The notes: a model not told the origin generated them from the sequence alone. A stretch of 64,000 nt of DNA from Symbiodinium natans (GCA_905221605.1 CAJNDS010002370.1:1-64000); one strand, 5' to 3'; numbered from the stretch's first letter, positions 1-12,669 are shown. Translations and numbers: made by a program.

Positions 1-290
1 ACCCTTAAACCCTTAAACCCTTAAACCCTTAAACCCTTAAACCCTTAAACCCTTAAACCCTTAAACCCTTAAACCCTTAAACCCTTAAACCCTTAAACCC
101 TTAAACCCTTAAACCCTTAAACCTTTAAACCCTTAAACCCTTAAACCCTTAAACCCTTAAACCCTTAAACCCTTAAACCCTTAAACCCTTAAACCCTTAA
201 ACCCTTAAACCCTTAAACCCTTAAACCCTTAAACCCTTAAACCCTTAAACCCTTAAACCCTTAAAACCTTAAACCCTTAAACCCTTAAAC
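1..290. repeat. Telomere-type octamer array, CCCTTAAA on + strand
   Basis: About 36 head-to-tail copies of the 8-bp unit CCCTTAAA (TTTAAGGG on the other strand), with occasional single-base variants near 122 and 265. The C-rich strand runs 5'->3' into the chromosome, the orientation expected at a left chromosome end. The canonical plant and dinoflagellate telomere unit is the 7-mer TTTAGGG, so the extra A makes this a variant. It may be the true terminus or a subtelomeric derivative. Confidence 0.85.
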
Positions 291-445
291 CGCCCTCAAC
301 CGCCCTAAACCGCCCTAAACCCTAAACCCTTAAAACCTTAAACCCTTAAACCCTTAAACCCTTAAACCTTAAACCCTTAAACCCCTAAACCACTAACCCT
401 AACCCTAAAAACCTAAACCCTAACCCTAAGACCTAAACCTAAACC
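291..445. repeat. Degenerate telomere-like transition zone
   Basis: Mixed CCGCCCTAAAC, CCCTTAAA, CCCTAAA and CCCTAACC units link the octamer array to the next array. This is typical of decayed subtelomeric repeats. Confidence 0.7.
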
Positions 446-900
446 CTAAACCCTAAACCCTAAAATCCCTAAACCCTAAAATCCCTAAACCCTAAAATCC
501 CTAAACCCTAAAATCCCTAAACCCTAAAATCCCTAAACCCTAAAATCCCTAAACCCTAAAATCCCTAAACCCTAAAATCCCTAAACCCTAAAATCCCTAA
601 ACCCTAAAATCCCTAAACCCTAAAATCCCTAAACTCCCTAAACCCTAAAATCCCTAAACCCTAAAATCCCTAAACCCTAAAATCCCTAAACCCTAAAATC
701 CCTAAACCCTAAAATCCCTAAACCCTAAAATCCCTAAACCCTAAAATCCCTAAACCCTAAAATCCCTAAACCCTAAAATCCCTAAACCCTAAAATCCCTA
801 AACCCTAAAAACCCTAAACTCCCTAAACCCTAAAATCCCTAAACCCTAAAATCCCTAAACCCTAAAATCCCTAAACCCTAAAATCCCTAAACCCTAAAAT
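446..900. repeat. Compound 16-bp telomere-like array (CCCTAAAAT + CCCTAAA)
   Basis: A regular 16-bp period alternates a 9-mer CCCTAAAAT with the 7-mer CCCTAAA, about 28 copies, interrupted near 632 and 808 by CTCCCTAAA variants. The 7-mer half is the standard TTTAGGG-type telomere unit. The regular alternation suggests expansion by unequal exchange rather than by telomerase. Confidence 0.8.
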
Positions 901-1040
901 CCAGTTTTTCATTAGGGTTTTTTGGGGTTTTCGCATTTTGCATTAGGGTTTCGAAGGTGTTTCGTGTTTTGGGATTAGGGTTTTGAAGATTTTTGCATTT
1001 AGGGATTAGGGTTTGGCGTTTTATGGTTTAGGGCTAAACC
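901..1040. repeat. Degenerate G-rich telomere-like segment in opposite orientation
   Basis: Repeated ATTAGGGTTT and GGGATTAGGG motifs appear on the + strand right after the C-rich arrays, so telomere-like DNA changes orientation at about 900. No gene is seen here. Confidence 0.6.
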
Positions 1041-3153
1041 GGATTCTCCGGAGGGGGGGCTGCGCCCCCCCGCCGGAGACGCCTCCCCCCCGCTAAAGAA
1101 AACATTTCTTTTCTGCAAAGCAATGCGCGACAAACCCAACACAAGGCTGTGGAGGCGAATGCATCACATGTGAGAACCATTGTTGAACATTTTGTTTCCC
1201 TATTTTCTCAGCAAGAGCTCCGCGCATGTTCTTTGTGGGGATGGTGGTGGCCTGCACTGCACTGCTGAAAGTTGGAACCTAGCCTTATTGGGACTTCGAT
1301 GACCCTGTTCCGCATTGGCTTCTGCTTGCTCCTTCCAGGAACCCAGTATTGCCGGAGCACACAGGGCCAGCTGAACAGCTTCCTTTCGTGCTAGGTTCCC
1401 AGATGACAGATGTTTAACGACAAGTAACTTGGCTCACCACCTTCCGGCAATCATCCAGAAAACCCTTTAAGACCACTGCGATTTCTCCACTTGCATAAGT
1501 TGAAGCACCGCGCGCGCCTCCGTCCACTGTCACAGTATCAGTCTTGCATCTGTGCCCTCTACCATCGCGGCCGTGCCAACGAACAGAATCTGCGTGTTGC
1601 ATCTTCTACCATCTACTGTTTGGCCGTGACAGCTCGACAGCCACTGAATCAAGCTGTTTCTGTTTGGGCATGCTGTTAGCAAGGCTACAGCTCGAGGACA
1701 GTTTTCTTGTGGCAAGCGATCTGCGGCGTGCGTTCGGAGTTCAGGCTCGCTGTCCAGGTCCACCTCAGTGAGCACGCATGGGACTCCCTAACTCGAACTA
1801 TGCACATGAGCTCCAACGTCACACATCTGCTCCAAGCTCATGTTGAAGAGCTACAACTTGCATGCCCATGGCATCGTGGAAACGATCCCATGCAGCTGCG
1901 GGCAGCTCCTGAACTGCTCTTGCGGCTTCTTCCAGCTCGAGTTTCCGATTCGCATGTGGTGGCATGGCCTTCATGCCGCCTCTGGCGGGCTCCAAAAAGG
2001 AATTCCAAGCGAGATGTATTTATTCCCTGGCTTTTCTAGGTCTCCAATGTGAAATCCTTGAAACCTTTCGCCATCATTGATGGGTGATGTTGGGCAGACC
2101 GGCGCAACAAATGCACATCATCTCCAGCTTTGCAGCACAAAAGATTACGCATTTTGCACGCGTTTCCGATCTTTGTTTTGTTTGGACTGGATGTATTGCA
2201 GCTAACGAACGCCAGCACACACCGACAGCCTCCTAACCGATACACCACAGCATGCGATCGAGGCCAATTCTCTCCCTGAACGTCTGAAAGCCAGCTCGAA
2301 CTCAATCAGCTACTCCCAACCAATATACAGCTCTTGGGTGTCTGGCGGCTGCTGCCGCGTTTGCCGCGCTCCTCATCTCGAGCACACAACCAACTCTGTG
2401 GAGTCACTCGACTCAACAGACATCAATGAACTCTCTTTGCTTTTCTAAATGGGTTCACGGCCTTTGAAACTTCATTGTTCTACTCGTCATCGCTTTTAAG
2501 TAGTCCTTCTGCTCTGGAAAGCTCCGTGGTGTGAGCCGCGCAAGCGTCCATAGCCCACCTTCCAGCTCACACTTGTGTGAAGGAATACGTGGGCATGCAG
2601 GAATATGAAGGATTGTCACATAGCTGGCACAATTGGGTTCGAAGGCCAAACCGAAGTTGAAGGGCATGCCCCACCGAAGGTCCATGCGGAGCACAGCGGG
2701 CGTCGAGATCTTGGGTGAAGCATCCCCTTTCGATTCGGAGGGTCCTCCCCTAAACTTCGCAAAGCCCTGAACCACACTCAACTCACCTATGCCCGAACAA
2801 GGCCTCCAAACCCTAAGAAGATCTCCAAATTGAACAACACTGTAAAAAGAACACCCAGCCCGCCTTCCGAAGCCCTGATTCCCCAAAATGCTCTAAACCC
2901 GTACTTAACTTTCATAAGCCCGAGAACCACAAACCGCACAAAACCTAAATAAACCCTCCGAAGCCGAACAACAGCAACAACAGTGCCAACAGCAGCAACA
3001 GCAGCAACAGCCACAACACCAACAGCACAGCAACCAACCACAGCAACCACAACAAGAAAAACGCAAGAATACTTACAGTAGCTGTGACAAAACAAGGACA
3101 TCCAGAACCAGAGCAAGAAGAACAATAACAATGATACTGCAGCAGCAGCTGCT

Positions 3154-3189
<36 letters not shown>

Positions 3190-3430
3190 AAAAGCATGCA
3201 TCAGCAACCACAACAGCGACCGCAACCACAATGACCACAACGACGACGGTGACAATGTCCCAAAAACAGACAACTTATTTGTCTCAAGTCCCTGTGCAAG
3301 TTCTATGAACCTGAAGCCTCGAGCCGAACACTCCGTCTGTCGTGCGGACTTTATTGCCCAGCCCACACGCCAGTCGAGACGATGGCAGATGCTTCACGCC
3401 TGCATAGCACACTCTTAACTGCAACTCGCA
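1041..3430. other. No recognisable gene; CAG/CAA-rich low-complexity block inside
   Basis: This stretch holds only short, overlapping open frames on both strands without a recognisable domain. At 2962-3190 there is an imperfect CAA/CAG repeat ending in a pure CAG run (about 3131-3189). It produces poly-Gln, poly-Ala and poly-Leu frames depending on phase, and I do not treat these as genes. A G/C-palindromic patch lies at 1050-1080. Confidence 0.6.
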
Positions 3431-3465
3431 CTGCTCATTGAGCCTCAAGACAAGGACGCCCACTC

Positions 3466-3600
3466 TGCAGGTAAATCTCCCCATGTCCAGCCTTGCTTTT
3501 CGCATCCCGCCAGGCTTGCCTCTGGCAGTCCCTGCCACAGAAAAACACCTCAGACTCAAGTGCACGTCGTTTACGAGTACCGATGAGAGCCCGATATGGA
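3466..3600 (-). CDS. MYND-like zinc-binding exon fragment
   Basis: An open minus-strand frame contains the string FFCGRDCQRQAWRDAK followed by a downstream His, close to the second half of a MYND finger (aromatic, Cys-x3-Cys-Gln, Trp, basic residues, His). MYND fingers bind zinc and usually mediate protein-protein contacts. Only this half is visible, and the first CxxC pair is probably in another exon. No start codon or splice site can be fixed. A chance match is possible because the string is short. Confidence 0.35.
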
Positions 3601-4336
3601 GTGCCAATGTCCATTATCAAGCTCGGAAAGGGCCTTCGCCCGACTTTGAACTGCAACCAAGCGAATGCAACCAAATGGAATGAGACGTTTACAGATGGGC
3701 GTGGAGACTGTCCGGCCGGCCGCCAACTGGTCAACCAGATCAACCCAAAGCGATGCTATATTCAGTGATGAAACCTTTCTAGAGGATCAGGAAGCACACA
3801 GTGCCAGAACCGCAGAACACTACCTCTGACAACACCATGTCGCTTGAAGCCTGCAGAAGGCAACGAATCTACTAGGACACGATGGCGCCACAAAATTCAA
3901 TGCGGCTGCTGAGCTCCAAGCGTCTTGCTCCTTAGACTTGGACCAGGCCCAATTTGAACATCGAAGCCTCTCCATGTCATCAACACCAGGTGCTCGATAC
4001 AGAGCATGAGTTGCTGGCTGACTGATGGCATGAACGACAAAAGCCCCGGGCAAGTGTGTGCCCTTCACATTGCAGTGCCAGCACCTCACGGTCGTATTGG
4101 TACATTCTTTGTTTGCAAGGTGTTCTCATACTGCTCTTCGACTGCCTTGCTTCTGCATTCGGCTCGTCCAGGGCTGGCATTCCAGCGCGCACAACTCCGA
4201 AAACGACTCCGGTGGTGCTGAACCTTAGGGACAAGGATTCTGCAAGATGGTCAAAAGCCTCATGCCACACCGTATCTTCAAAACCAGAAATGATCCAGAT
4301 GTCGTGAACAAACAGTGTCGACTTGCAAACCCTCCA

Positions 4337-4560
4337 TGATGTCCAAAGTTGCAGGCTGCTTGGCGGTTGTCCAGGCAGATTTGAAATCATCCCATTCGTC
4401 AATCTGCAGTCCGTTCAACTCGATGATGCGGTCACCTTCAAAGCCGTGTTCCCAGCATCCGCGTGGGTGCTTTGACGTCACCCGGCTTTGCGCCCTCCGA
4501 CCTAGTTGCCAGCCAGCTTTTTCGCTTTGTTGTTCTACGGACACCTTGCAACGCAGCATG
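4337..4560 (-). CDS. PDZ-domain exon (partial gene)
   Basis: The minus-strand frame carries GDRIIELNG followed by a W-DFK-AW stretch and ATLDIME, the typical second half of a PDZ domain (GDxIxxLNG loop, helix, final beta strand). The first part, CKVSVEQQSEKAGWQLG, is compatible with the N-terminal strand. PDZ domains bind C-terminal peptides of partner proteins. The frame probably ends at a GT donor after the codons for MEG, near 4337. Neighbouring exons could not be identified, so the full protein is unknown. Confidence 0.5.
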
Positions 4561-4599
4561 TCCACAATGAAAGCACGCATGAAGATTCACTGCAAGCTT

Positions 4600-7588
4600 T
4601 ATTATGGTGCTGGCCATGCGCGCCGCGTCCATACAAAATGCCTGAAAGGCTGCGTCTGAGATGCGGACGACCACCAAGCCTGTCAGCGCAGCACTACTGA
4701 ATAACTACTTAGTTAACACTAGATGGTGCAAGGATGGAAGGGCTGACCACCGATGTCTTCATCAGCATCGTCCAGCCCTGACGCAACCACTCATGACATC
4801 CTCACCAGCTGCCATGGCCATTGTGACCTAGTCCCAACGTTCCATCCGGGAGCGTTTCCTTCAGGTGAATTCGAACCTGGGCACAGACCAGAAGTCAAAC
4901 AAGGATCCAAGGATCCTGAATTCACGGATCATGCAGAATCATGCATGATCATGCTGGCCTACGTATGTTGGCCACATCGAGGAAGGACCAGGATATTCGG
5001 GAAATTAAGTCTGACCAAGTACGATGCGTTTGGCTTCTCCGGCCGTCTAGATAATCTTCGGCTCTTCTTGCGCTTGGCGCGCAGCAACCGCTGAACCTGG
5101 TCCGGCAAAGGCAGGCGAGACACCTACAAGATTTTATCAGCTAGCAAAGGTCTGAGATGAGGGCCGGTGTGAGTGTGCTGATGTCAGCGTCACAGAGACC
5201 TGGTCAATCGCCAGCTAAGTAGACGAGGTGCCCGCAGCCTGGATACTCTTGAGCACGCCAGTACAGAGTGCCTTCTGGATCATCGGCATCTTCATCCTGT
5301 GAGGCCACGCAATGAATAGCTGCAGATCTGGAATGTCGCAAGCTCGGACAGTCCTGTTTCTCTTCACCACTGTCGGGCTCGGAATCAACAGCAGCTGGAC
5401 ATGCCTCGGCAGACTGTGCATTGTAAAACTGGTGCCCTCGCTCCCTCGACATTGGATGTCAAACCTCACGGAGTACACGATCTTCTGGAAGAACATCCTA
5501 CATCCGCAGCAATGTGGCCGTCAAGCATCCAGTTGCCGTTTCAACTTTCTTATCGTAGCCATGTCAGAACACGAAGTCCTTGTGGTCTTTGAACATTTTT
5601 CGGAAGGGGTTCTCATCGTCACTGTGCCAGATCCTTAGGCAAAACCGAGGCAATGGGGCTGCACCGCAGAATTTCAGCGCTTGCAGGAATGCAGTGGACT
5701 TGAAGGGAAACGTAACTTGACATCGCTTAGCATTCATCAAAAGGATTGCTCCGAGCGCAAGCCTGGCTTGCCAAACACCGCTCAAGGCCCAACTTGAACC
5801 ATTTCCCAAAAACAATATGCGCTAAGCCCGGCAAGCCTTCAGGGCTTAAGGCATAATGGCTCTACTATATACAAGTAGGATGGCCGGACATGTTAGGCAG
5901 CAAGTCCAAGAACGCATCTGCCAAGAGCATTGCTGGCACACAGTTAGTTGCACACACACACACTCACACACTCACCACGAAACTGACACACAGGGTCCCT
6001 TGTTGACTTGTAAGAAACTTGGGCTACAGTCCCTGCTTTGCACACACACACACGCACGCACTGCAGACTGATGCACCCGGCCCACAAACAAACGCAGACA
6101 CCCCTGTACCCTGCCAGTGTCATACATGCTGAAGGCCTGACTGTGAGTTGGAGCTACATTGCCTTTCTGCTATGAATTGATCACTTTCACTTGACAGAGT
6201 CATCACATCCACACAAGTTACTTCAAGAGAGCTCATATGAGCTCATGACCCTTTGAGGCAGCAGCTCGCGGCAGCAGTCAATGCCCTCTTGCCACTTCGT
6301 GGTTGACGTCGCCAATGCCAAGGCCTGAAACAGTGCGACACAGTGCAATGGCCGGTCATGGCATGTTATGACTTATTAAGCATGATTCCGGGGGGGGGGG
6401 GGGGAACACGACACTGCCAGGAATCGTTTGCGACCAGGAACCAAACAATACTGTAGGGCCACCTGGAAAGACCTGAGTTTTGCAACTTGCATGTCCCTGC
6501 TCGAGACCTCTGATACTCACCGAGTGGCAACGAAGAGACTGCTTACTTAGCATTGGTCCCTCCACTCCTTCCTTCTGGCGCCTTCCTTCCTTCTGGCGCC
6601 TTCTGATGTGCACGCTTGCGTTCGAGCTGGAACTGAACATTCTGGGGCAAGGAGTGGGGAGGTAATGTTGGCACTGTGAGACTCGGGCAAGGGTGTACAG
6701 TAGCTTCAAGGTGCAACTGACATGCAACATACTTGTCCCAACGGCAGTCAAGGGGTGTTGCAAGCATCCGATGACCATGTCTCGCTTACACCTCCGCCGT
6801 TGCAAAAATTTCCTTGGGGACCCCTAAACAGCATGGCAACCATTGGAACGTGGCTCCTTCCAATCATGTCTGGGAGATGGAATGATAACACTTGTGGTAT
6901 TTCGCAATCACTTTACCCGCCCATCATTTTCGTAGGAAGCAGCGGTATCCGATTTCCACTGTACTCCCTGAAAGCAAATGCAGCTACAAGGAAGATGAGA
7001 GCGTTACCTTGTTTACATTATTCCCTGCGAAGTGGTCGTTTGTGTTTCAAGAGGAATCAAGGCCTCAACTCCAGAGCTTGCGATCGCATGTGATAGCTGA
7101 CAGCATGGCAGCAGGATTGTACCTTCTTTTGATCACGAGTACGTTCATCCTGCCAGCGCTCCAGGCCTGAGAAATCGATGTCTTCATGGCTGCGCCTTTG
7201 CTCTGAGTCCAGACCGAGAGGCATTGAAAGAGTGTATCTTCAAGGCTTCTGATGTAGCGAGCAGCCTTCAGACATGGAACCCGCTCTGTAGGATTCCAGC
7301 GCTACACTGCCACACATGCCACACGACTGCAAATTGTTGCAAGTCATGAGCGCCCAACGACGTCGTAGCTGGCTTTGGAAACACTCCTTGCCAGCAGCCT
7401 CGGATTGCAGCCAGCTCGAGCGTGAACTTTGCCATCAGGCCGGGCACCGAACTGCAATACCTTCTTCATGAAAGTTTTGATCCGTGTTGTGTATATGGAG
7501 CCAGCCGTTTCTCCTGCGGCTGACACATGCAACAGTCTCAGCCTCCATGGACGTCCCTCGAATCGCAAATCAATGTTTGCGAATACAC
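4600..7588. other. No recognisable gene; CA microsatellite
   Basis: Short open frames only. A (CA)n-rich patch with CACACT and CACGCA variants lies at about 5949-6062, and a 13-base G run at 6390-6403. A tandem 17-bp CTTCCTTCTGGCGCCTT-like repeat lies near 6570-6603. These may be introns or intergenic DNA of genes whose exons are too short to recognise. Confidence 0.5.
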
Positions 7589-7678
7589 CGGCCTCGTCCG
7601 AAGTCGATCATTAAAGGCTCGCCACTCTCTCGATCAATGATTATGTTCTGAATGGGGTCCACGATCATCACGTCATGC
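7589..7678 (-). CDS. Kinase-like exon with a DFG motif
   Basis: A 90-bp minus-strand segment is bounded by a TTCTTGCAG|G acceptor and a GT donor. It encodes a stretch containing NIIIDRESGEPLMIDFG. The pattern N-x-(I/L)-(I/L)-D ... G-E-x-(L/I)-(M/I)-I-D-F-G is that of the catalytic and metal-binding loops of kinases, especially the PI3K/PIKK- and ABC1-like type. The usual catalytic Asp upstream of the Asn is replaced (the residues here are D-P-I-Q-N). No flanking kinase exon was recognised, so this may be a relic or a chance similarity. Confidence 0.33.
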
Positions 7679-7689
7679 CTGCAAGAACA

Positions 7690-10600
7690 CTGGAACTTGC
7701 GGGACCTTGCAGGCGGACCGACCGCCGTCACCGTGGTACTACAACGAACTGAATGCATTCGACCAAGCGGAAGGAAACTGGAGTCCTAATCAACGCCACC
7801 ATCATCTGAACAATCTTCTGTGCCTCAGTCCCAATCAGCGCAAGCATGTTGAGAGTTGTGTTCAACAGTGCCGCACTAGATCTGCTCCACACTTTGGCAT
7901 GCGGCGGAAGTCATATTAAGGTTTCCACTGATTGGCGAGATCTGGAGAAGTCAGACCTGTGGTACAAGTATATATTTCACGAAAGCCGCGCGACATCAGG
8001 TAGAACTCCGGGCTAAGGAATAAATGCCCTCGCACCGGTCTCCTGCCGCTTCTAGAGTGTGTGTGTCCATGTCACTGTTGTCGGTGCTTCTTCCTTATCG
8101 CTTTACAAAATCTGAGCTAGCATGCTGTTTGGCGTCATTAGCGGCCTTAAAAGAAAGAACAAGCAAGTGCTGGGCCCTAAATCTTCAACGTGCCAAGTGG
8201 TTTAGACGAAGCCGCAAAGCCCAAGCTTGCCGACACTTTCAAGCATCACAGGCAAAGTGCTTACAAATGTTGCAAAGTGCTACCATCATGCCTTATTGAG
8301 GCCACGACCATCCTTTCCGGACCAGATCCACTCTGTCCACCTGCCACAGAAGTGGCAGCGACCGCAGCTCGTGAGCGAAAAACGCGCTGACATGCCACAT
8401 GGAAACTGGCCATATGTGAGGGGTGAGGGGCCAACAAAACACAGTGCCTTGTTCGACGATCCCCTTATGGGATGATCCGCACAGTGGACTAAACACCTTC
8501 CTTATCGGGCAAAAAGGCAGGTCACCTCCTGGAGCTGGTCCCCTCGCAATCAATCCCAGGCCCACAGAACAAGCCATCCCAACCCTGCTGCATGTCTCAC
8601 CGGCATCCCATCGCCCCCCTCGATCCCCTTCGAGCTGCTGTAGGCTAGATGGTGGCTCGAAGCGCACACGCCGGGGTTAAATGGGTGCGCAGGTATCTTA
8701 TGCCGTTCCGTTTGGAGGGGAACCCAGCCACGTCCTCAAACCCAACTTGGAATGCTTTTGTTCTTGTGTCACCCTTCCTCGAGATGGCAAAAGTGGATGG
8801 CTAAAGTGGTGGAAATTTTGCTGAGCGACTTCTGAAACTGGAGAATCTATGGTATCTATGGTGGGCTGATGCGCGCTTGAGACAGCTGAAGCTTAACTGC
8901 GTCGTGCTCGGGAGTGGCTCTCGCAATCAGAGTTTGCGAATGTGCCCATCCTATCGCTCTGCCGGCAAGGCCGGGCCAGTGCGTTTTTCCCAATGTGCCG
9001 TTGTAGGCCAGATGTGAAACATTCATTCTCTGCGAGCACATCCCGAACAGATCCTTTGGCACTTGAGCCCAAAAAAACACACATCATGTGCTCAACATGC
9101 CTACTGGGACCTAGCATGGACGGAACTGGAGGCACTTTCTTTAGGCAAAGAAGGGGTCCTGTGCCGGAGGGAGAAGCCTTTTCGACAGACAGGGTAGTTT
9201 GCTCAAGATATCTTCGTGAAATCGAAAGCATGCAACTGCTTTCGTAGGACATACTGTAACCGCACTGTATCCCTGGCAGAGCGGAGTGTGCGGGTTCGAG
9301 ATATCTCCAGGCAGGCACCCACTGAAAGAGTCTGTCAAACAAGTAAGAACGCATCTTAGAATGTCACCTTATGGGGAAGGCATCTCTTGAAGTGCTTGCA
9401 GTTCTGAACTTTCAAGATGTAGTATATAATCTGATGAATCTTAGCCGCAGGAGAGAAGGCATCTGCCATTTCAGCCGTTGACGTGAATTGGTTGTCAACT
9501 CCGCTTGACTCGACATGAGTCTGAGCAGTACAACAATTACAAAGACAACGCCGCCTGAGGCCATGCGTCATTCTTGCGCGTAAATTTTTGTGCCTGGTTG
9601 AAACTGTGATTCAGCCAGTGTACATGGCAGTCCGGTCCCTAATTCGCCTCGGCCTCCGGCGAGAAGCGTCCAGAAATTCCAGAACAAGCAGACCCTTCCC
9701 CCCATCCACCCCCCAAGCCCTACAAAACCCCAGCAGATCGCTTGGCCAACCGATGGTGTGGGGGGTCCTGCTTGTCGGTGGGGGCGCCTAAAAAATGCCA
9801 GAAACCGCGAAAACCTGCCCATGACACCCCTGAAACCTTCCTTGGAACCCGCCCTGGGACCCCTGTAGGACTCCCCTGGGACCTCCTGAAACTGGACACT
9901 CTTTTAGGACGTCCGGAACCCTGAATTCCCTCAAAACCCCCTGGACCCTCCTCAACCCCCTGAACTTCCTGAACTTCCTGAACCCCCACACCCGCAGGCG
10001 TGGGCCGGCCCGTCTGCCGAAGCAGCGCGGGCAAGTGTTTACAAGTACATGATGCACGATGTCCAAGGAGCTAGTGTTTGTTTGTGACAAGAGAAGCTCA
10101 ACTGGGGAGTATGTGGCATGCGTTTACTTGCAAAAGCTTGGACATAAACTTCAACGCTTCATCACGATTCACTACGAGTCTTGGCAGTGCCTGGCTCACA
10201 CCGTCACACTGGTTGTTGGGGATCAACGCTTCGGGGATGTATGGCCAGCTTACAATGAACCTCAGGGGCTACGCACTGACTAGTGGGCAACATGATGCAA
10301 CATGTGAGCATGCTCGGTAAGGCCAGCGCTCGTTGTCAGGTCCCACCTCCACGAGCTTCTGAACATTTGGAAGTCTCCTCAAGAATGGTCAGGCCGGAAC
10401 GTACTGACTTGCCGTGCTCGCTGCACACACAAGTGGTATCCAACTTTCATGCCAAGATCAGGACAGCTGGGAGACCAAACTTAAGCACTTGGCCTCTCAA
10501 CAGGGTGTGCAGCTCAGGATGATGATATCTGATGATATCTGTGTCCGCCTCCGTCTGAAACGCCATTGGAACTGTTATCCGCTTCCTGCGCTCAACACGT

Positions 10601-11870
10601 TTGTGCACATGTTATGGCCTGCTATGGTGGCCCTTCTAGTGCTTTCGCTTGAGTTATTGAGGACAGCACTTTTTTGCAGGCACAGGATGCTGCATCCTGG
10701 CAGGAGGGGATGAACTCGGACGAATCGGATGCCGGCACGTTTTACTGACACACAACATCACTCTTTAAGCCCAACAAAAACTGTGGACGCGAAAAAGGAG
10801 AAACAACATGCACAAGGCTTTCACAGTATGGCACTCAGTTCAACTCTGCCCAAGCTGCTTCAGGATCATCAAGTCTGAGCCTCGCAAAGCATTCGTTCAG
10901 TGCAAAAGGTTCGTATAAGCATCATAGTCAGCATGTCGTACAACTAATTTGCCACGTAGGAAGTTCTCTTATCGAGGGTCCCGTCCTTACAAGAATCTTT
11001 GCCGTAAAATGCTGTTTTCCGATGGAAATAACAATCCTTCGCCCGCGGAGCTTCCACAAACTTTCTGGCACTAAATCGGATCGCACGGCAGTCCTGCTTC
11101 CGTGCCCGCTTCCGCGGAGGATTTTCGCTTCACGAGTGGAATAGCTGAGCTCAAAGGACCCCAATGAACTGCCCTCTAAGTAGGGCCAAAGAAGGACCTG
11201 GTGAATCCGCTCAGGCCACGAGGCCGGGATTGTCTCAGACTCCCACTAATTCCCCACCACACCCAAAGCCACCCGAAGACCCATTGTGACAAACCACATT
11301 AAAATCTGTTCCACACTGTTTTCGCTTGCGTTCTCTGACCGACAGCGGGCACTTGGCAAGGCGACTGGTGCTTTTGTCATCCAGTCTTTGGACAGTTCTG
11401 TAGGATGCCCCGGGACAACCCGTCCCCGTCCTTGTCCTACTTTTAAGCCGACTTATGCCCCCTCTACGAAAAGCTTACACGGCTGATGAAGGTCGTTGCA
11501 AGATTTTTCCTCGAACTTCCGGAGACCCCAACTGACCTTTCGATCATCAGCTTTTGTAGATCAGCAACTGCTTGGCTGGCTGCACAAGCTGAAAGTCTGT
11601 GCATGTACTGCCGCAACTCACGACCACTGGCAAACCAATGCAAAAGACACGCCATTCATCATCCAACTAAGTGGGGCGCTGCGTTCTGGGTCTGCCACGA
11701 GGTTTTCATAGGCTTGGTGGATTCTTCTGAACTCCATGACTGCCTCAATTGCATGCTGACTGCAAGCCTTGCTTCGGTCTCCCGTCGCACATTAACAACT
11801 TCAGAAAATTTTCGGTGCGTTCAGGATGATACCATGAACCTGTGATGAACGTACGGTTAAATTAACTTCG
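7690..11870. other. No recognisable gene
   Basis: Short overlapping frames only. Around 9640-9990 a C-rich, imperfectly repetitive stretch (CCTGGGACC, CTGGAACCC and CTTCCTGAA motifs) gives Gly/Pro- or Gly/Val-rich frames of collagen-like appearance, which I regard as repeat-derived. AT-rich and GC-rich patches alternate. No RNA gene was recognised. Confidence 0.5.
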
Positions 11871-11876
11871 ATGTAC

Positions 11877-12080
11877 CTGGTCGTGATCCTCTTCCTTTAC
11901 TTTGTCGGGATGCCATCGTCTTGCAAGCCTGTCCGTCACATAAAGTTGGCTAGGGACAAGTGGAAGTCGCTGCAAGGGCACTTGCTGGCACCTCCGATAA
12001 GCTTTGGCTATTACCATGCGATCAGATCCTCGTGGAACGTCCAGCACCACGTACGGATCTTCCTCCTCCAAATGGGTGGC
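11877..12080 (-). CDS. DnaJ (HSP40) J-domain, two exons
   Basis: Exon 1 (12080-11992) encodes EEEDPYVVLDVPRGSDR followed by a helix ending AKAYRR. Exon 2 (11928-11877) continues with LARRWHPDK and VKEEDHDQ. Removing a 63-bp GT-AG intron (11991-11929, acceptor CAG|G) restores an uninterrupted J-domain: helix I, helix II and the diagnostic HPD loop that stimulates Hsp70 ATPase. Another GT donor follows at 11876, so the rest lies in further exons. An acceptor CAG|G precedes exon 1 at 12081. The upstream open frame (about 12110-12390) may be an earlier exon with a hydrophobic stretch, but this is not proven. The J-domain call is strong, the rest of the protein is unknown. Confidence 0.72.
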
Positions 12081-12089
12081 CTGGTGACG

Positions 12090-12660
12090 TCATCAATGAA
12101 ACTTCGTCGCGCACAGCCATCACGCACCTTTGAAGAATCCACCATTCGCAGGACCCTGAAGACCAAGCCGTAGTCCCCAGACGCCACATAACGAACCTGC
12201 CAGGCCACCGCCAAGCATTGATTGTTCTTGTCGACATGTTGCAGCAGGATGGATGGCGGATGCCTCAATGTATTGGTACATTGAGTCAGCTGCAGAGGTC
12301 CATATTCGACCGCCGGGTCTGACGCGACCTTGCAAAACACGTTGAACAAAAAGCAGGCCATGCCTACGATGGCGCAGCAGAGGTCAGCACTCACGTATCG
12401 AAGCTGCAGCTGAAATTTGGTACTGCCTCATGTGCAGAGCGGAAACGCTGTCTTCCTGCATGACTGGTGATTGGAACAAAGGCGGGCTATGCAGGATGCA
12501 AACACCAAAAGTCGGCTCCACGCGGATAACCGCCGAACCTTTTCCGGACTTGCTATCAAGCAACGAGTATCAAGAGCCCAATAAGTTCCAAATAGCTGTA
12601 CACTGTACAGTCCAAGACAAAAAGTTGTTTTACTTCGAACATCCTTTTCCACCCTCTCTG
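12090..12660. other. Possible upstream exon of the J-domain gene
   Basis: A minus-strand frame from about 12394 to 12090 contains a hydrophobic segment (CAIVGMACFLFNVFC) followed by a polar stretch. It reads up to the J-domain acceptor but in another phase. This would suit a membrane-anchored J protein, but no supporting motif exists. Confidence 0.25.
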
Positions 12661-12669
12661 GGCAGAGAT

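Noticed and set aside
2787-3420. Poly-Gln, poly-Ala and poly-Leu frames around 3.0-3.2 kb
   Set aside because: They come from a CAG/CAA repeat, with no conserved flanking protein sequence.
9640-10034. Collagen-like minus frame
   Set aside because: Composition-driven over an imperfect C-rich repeat, with no Gly-x-y periodicity sustained.
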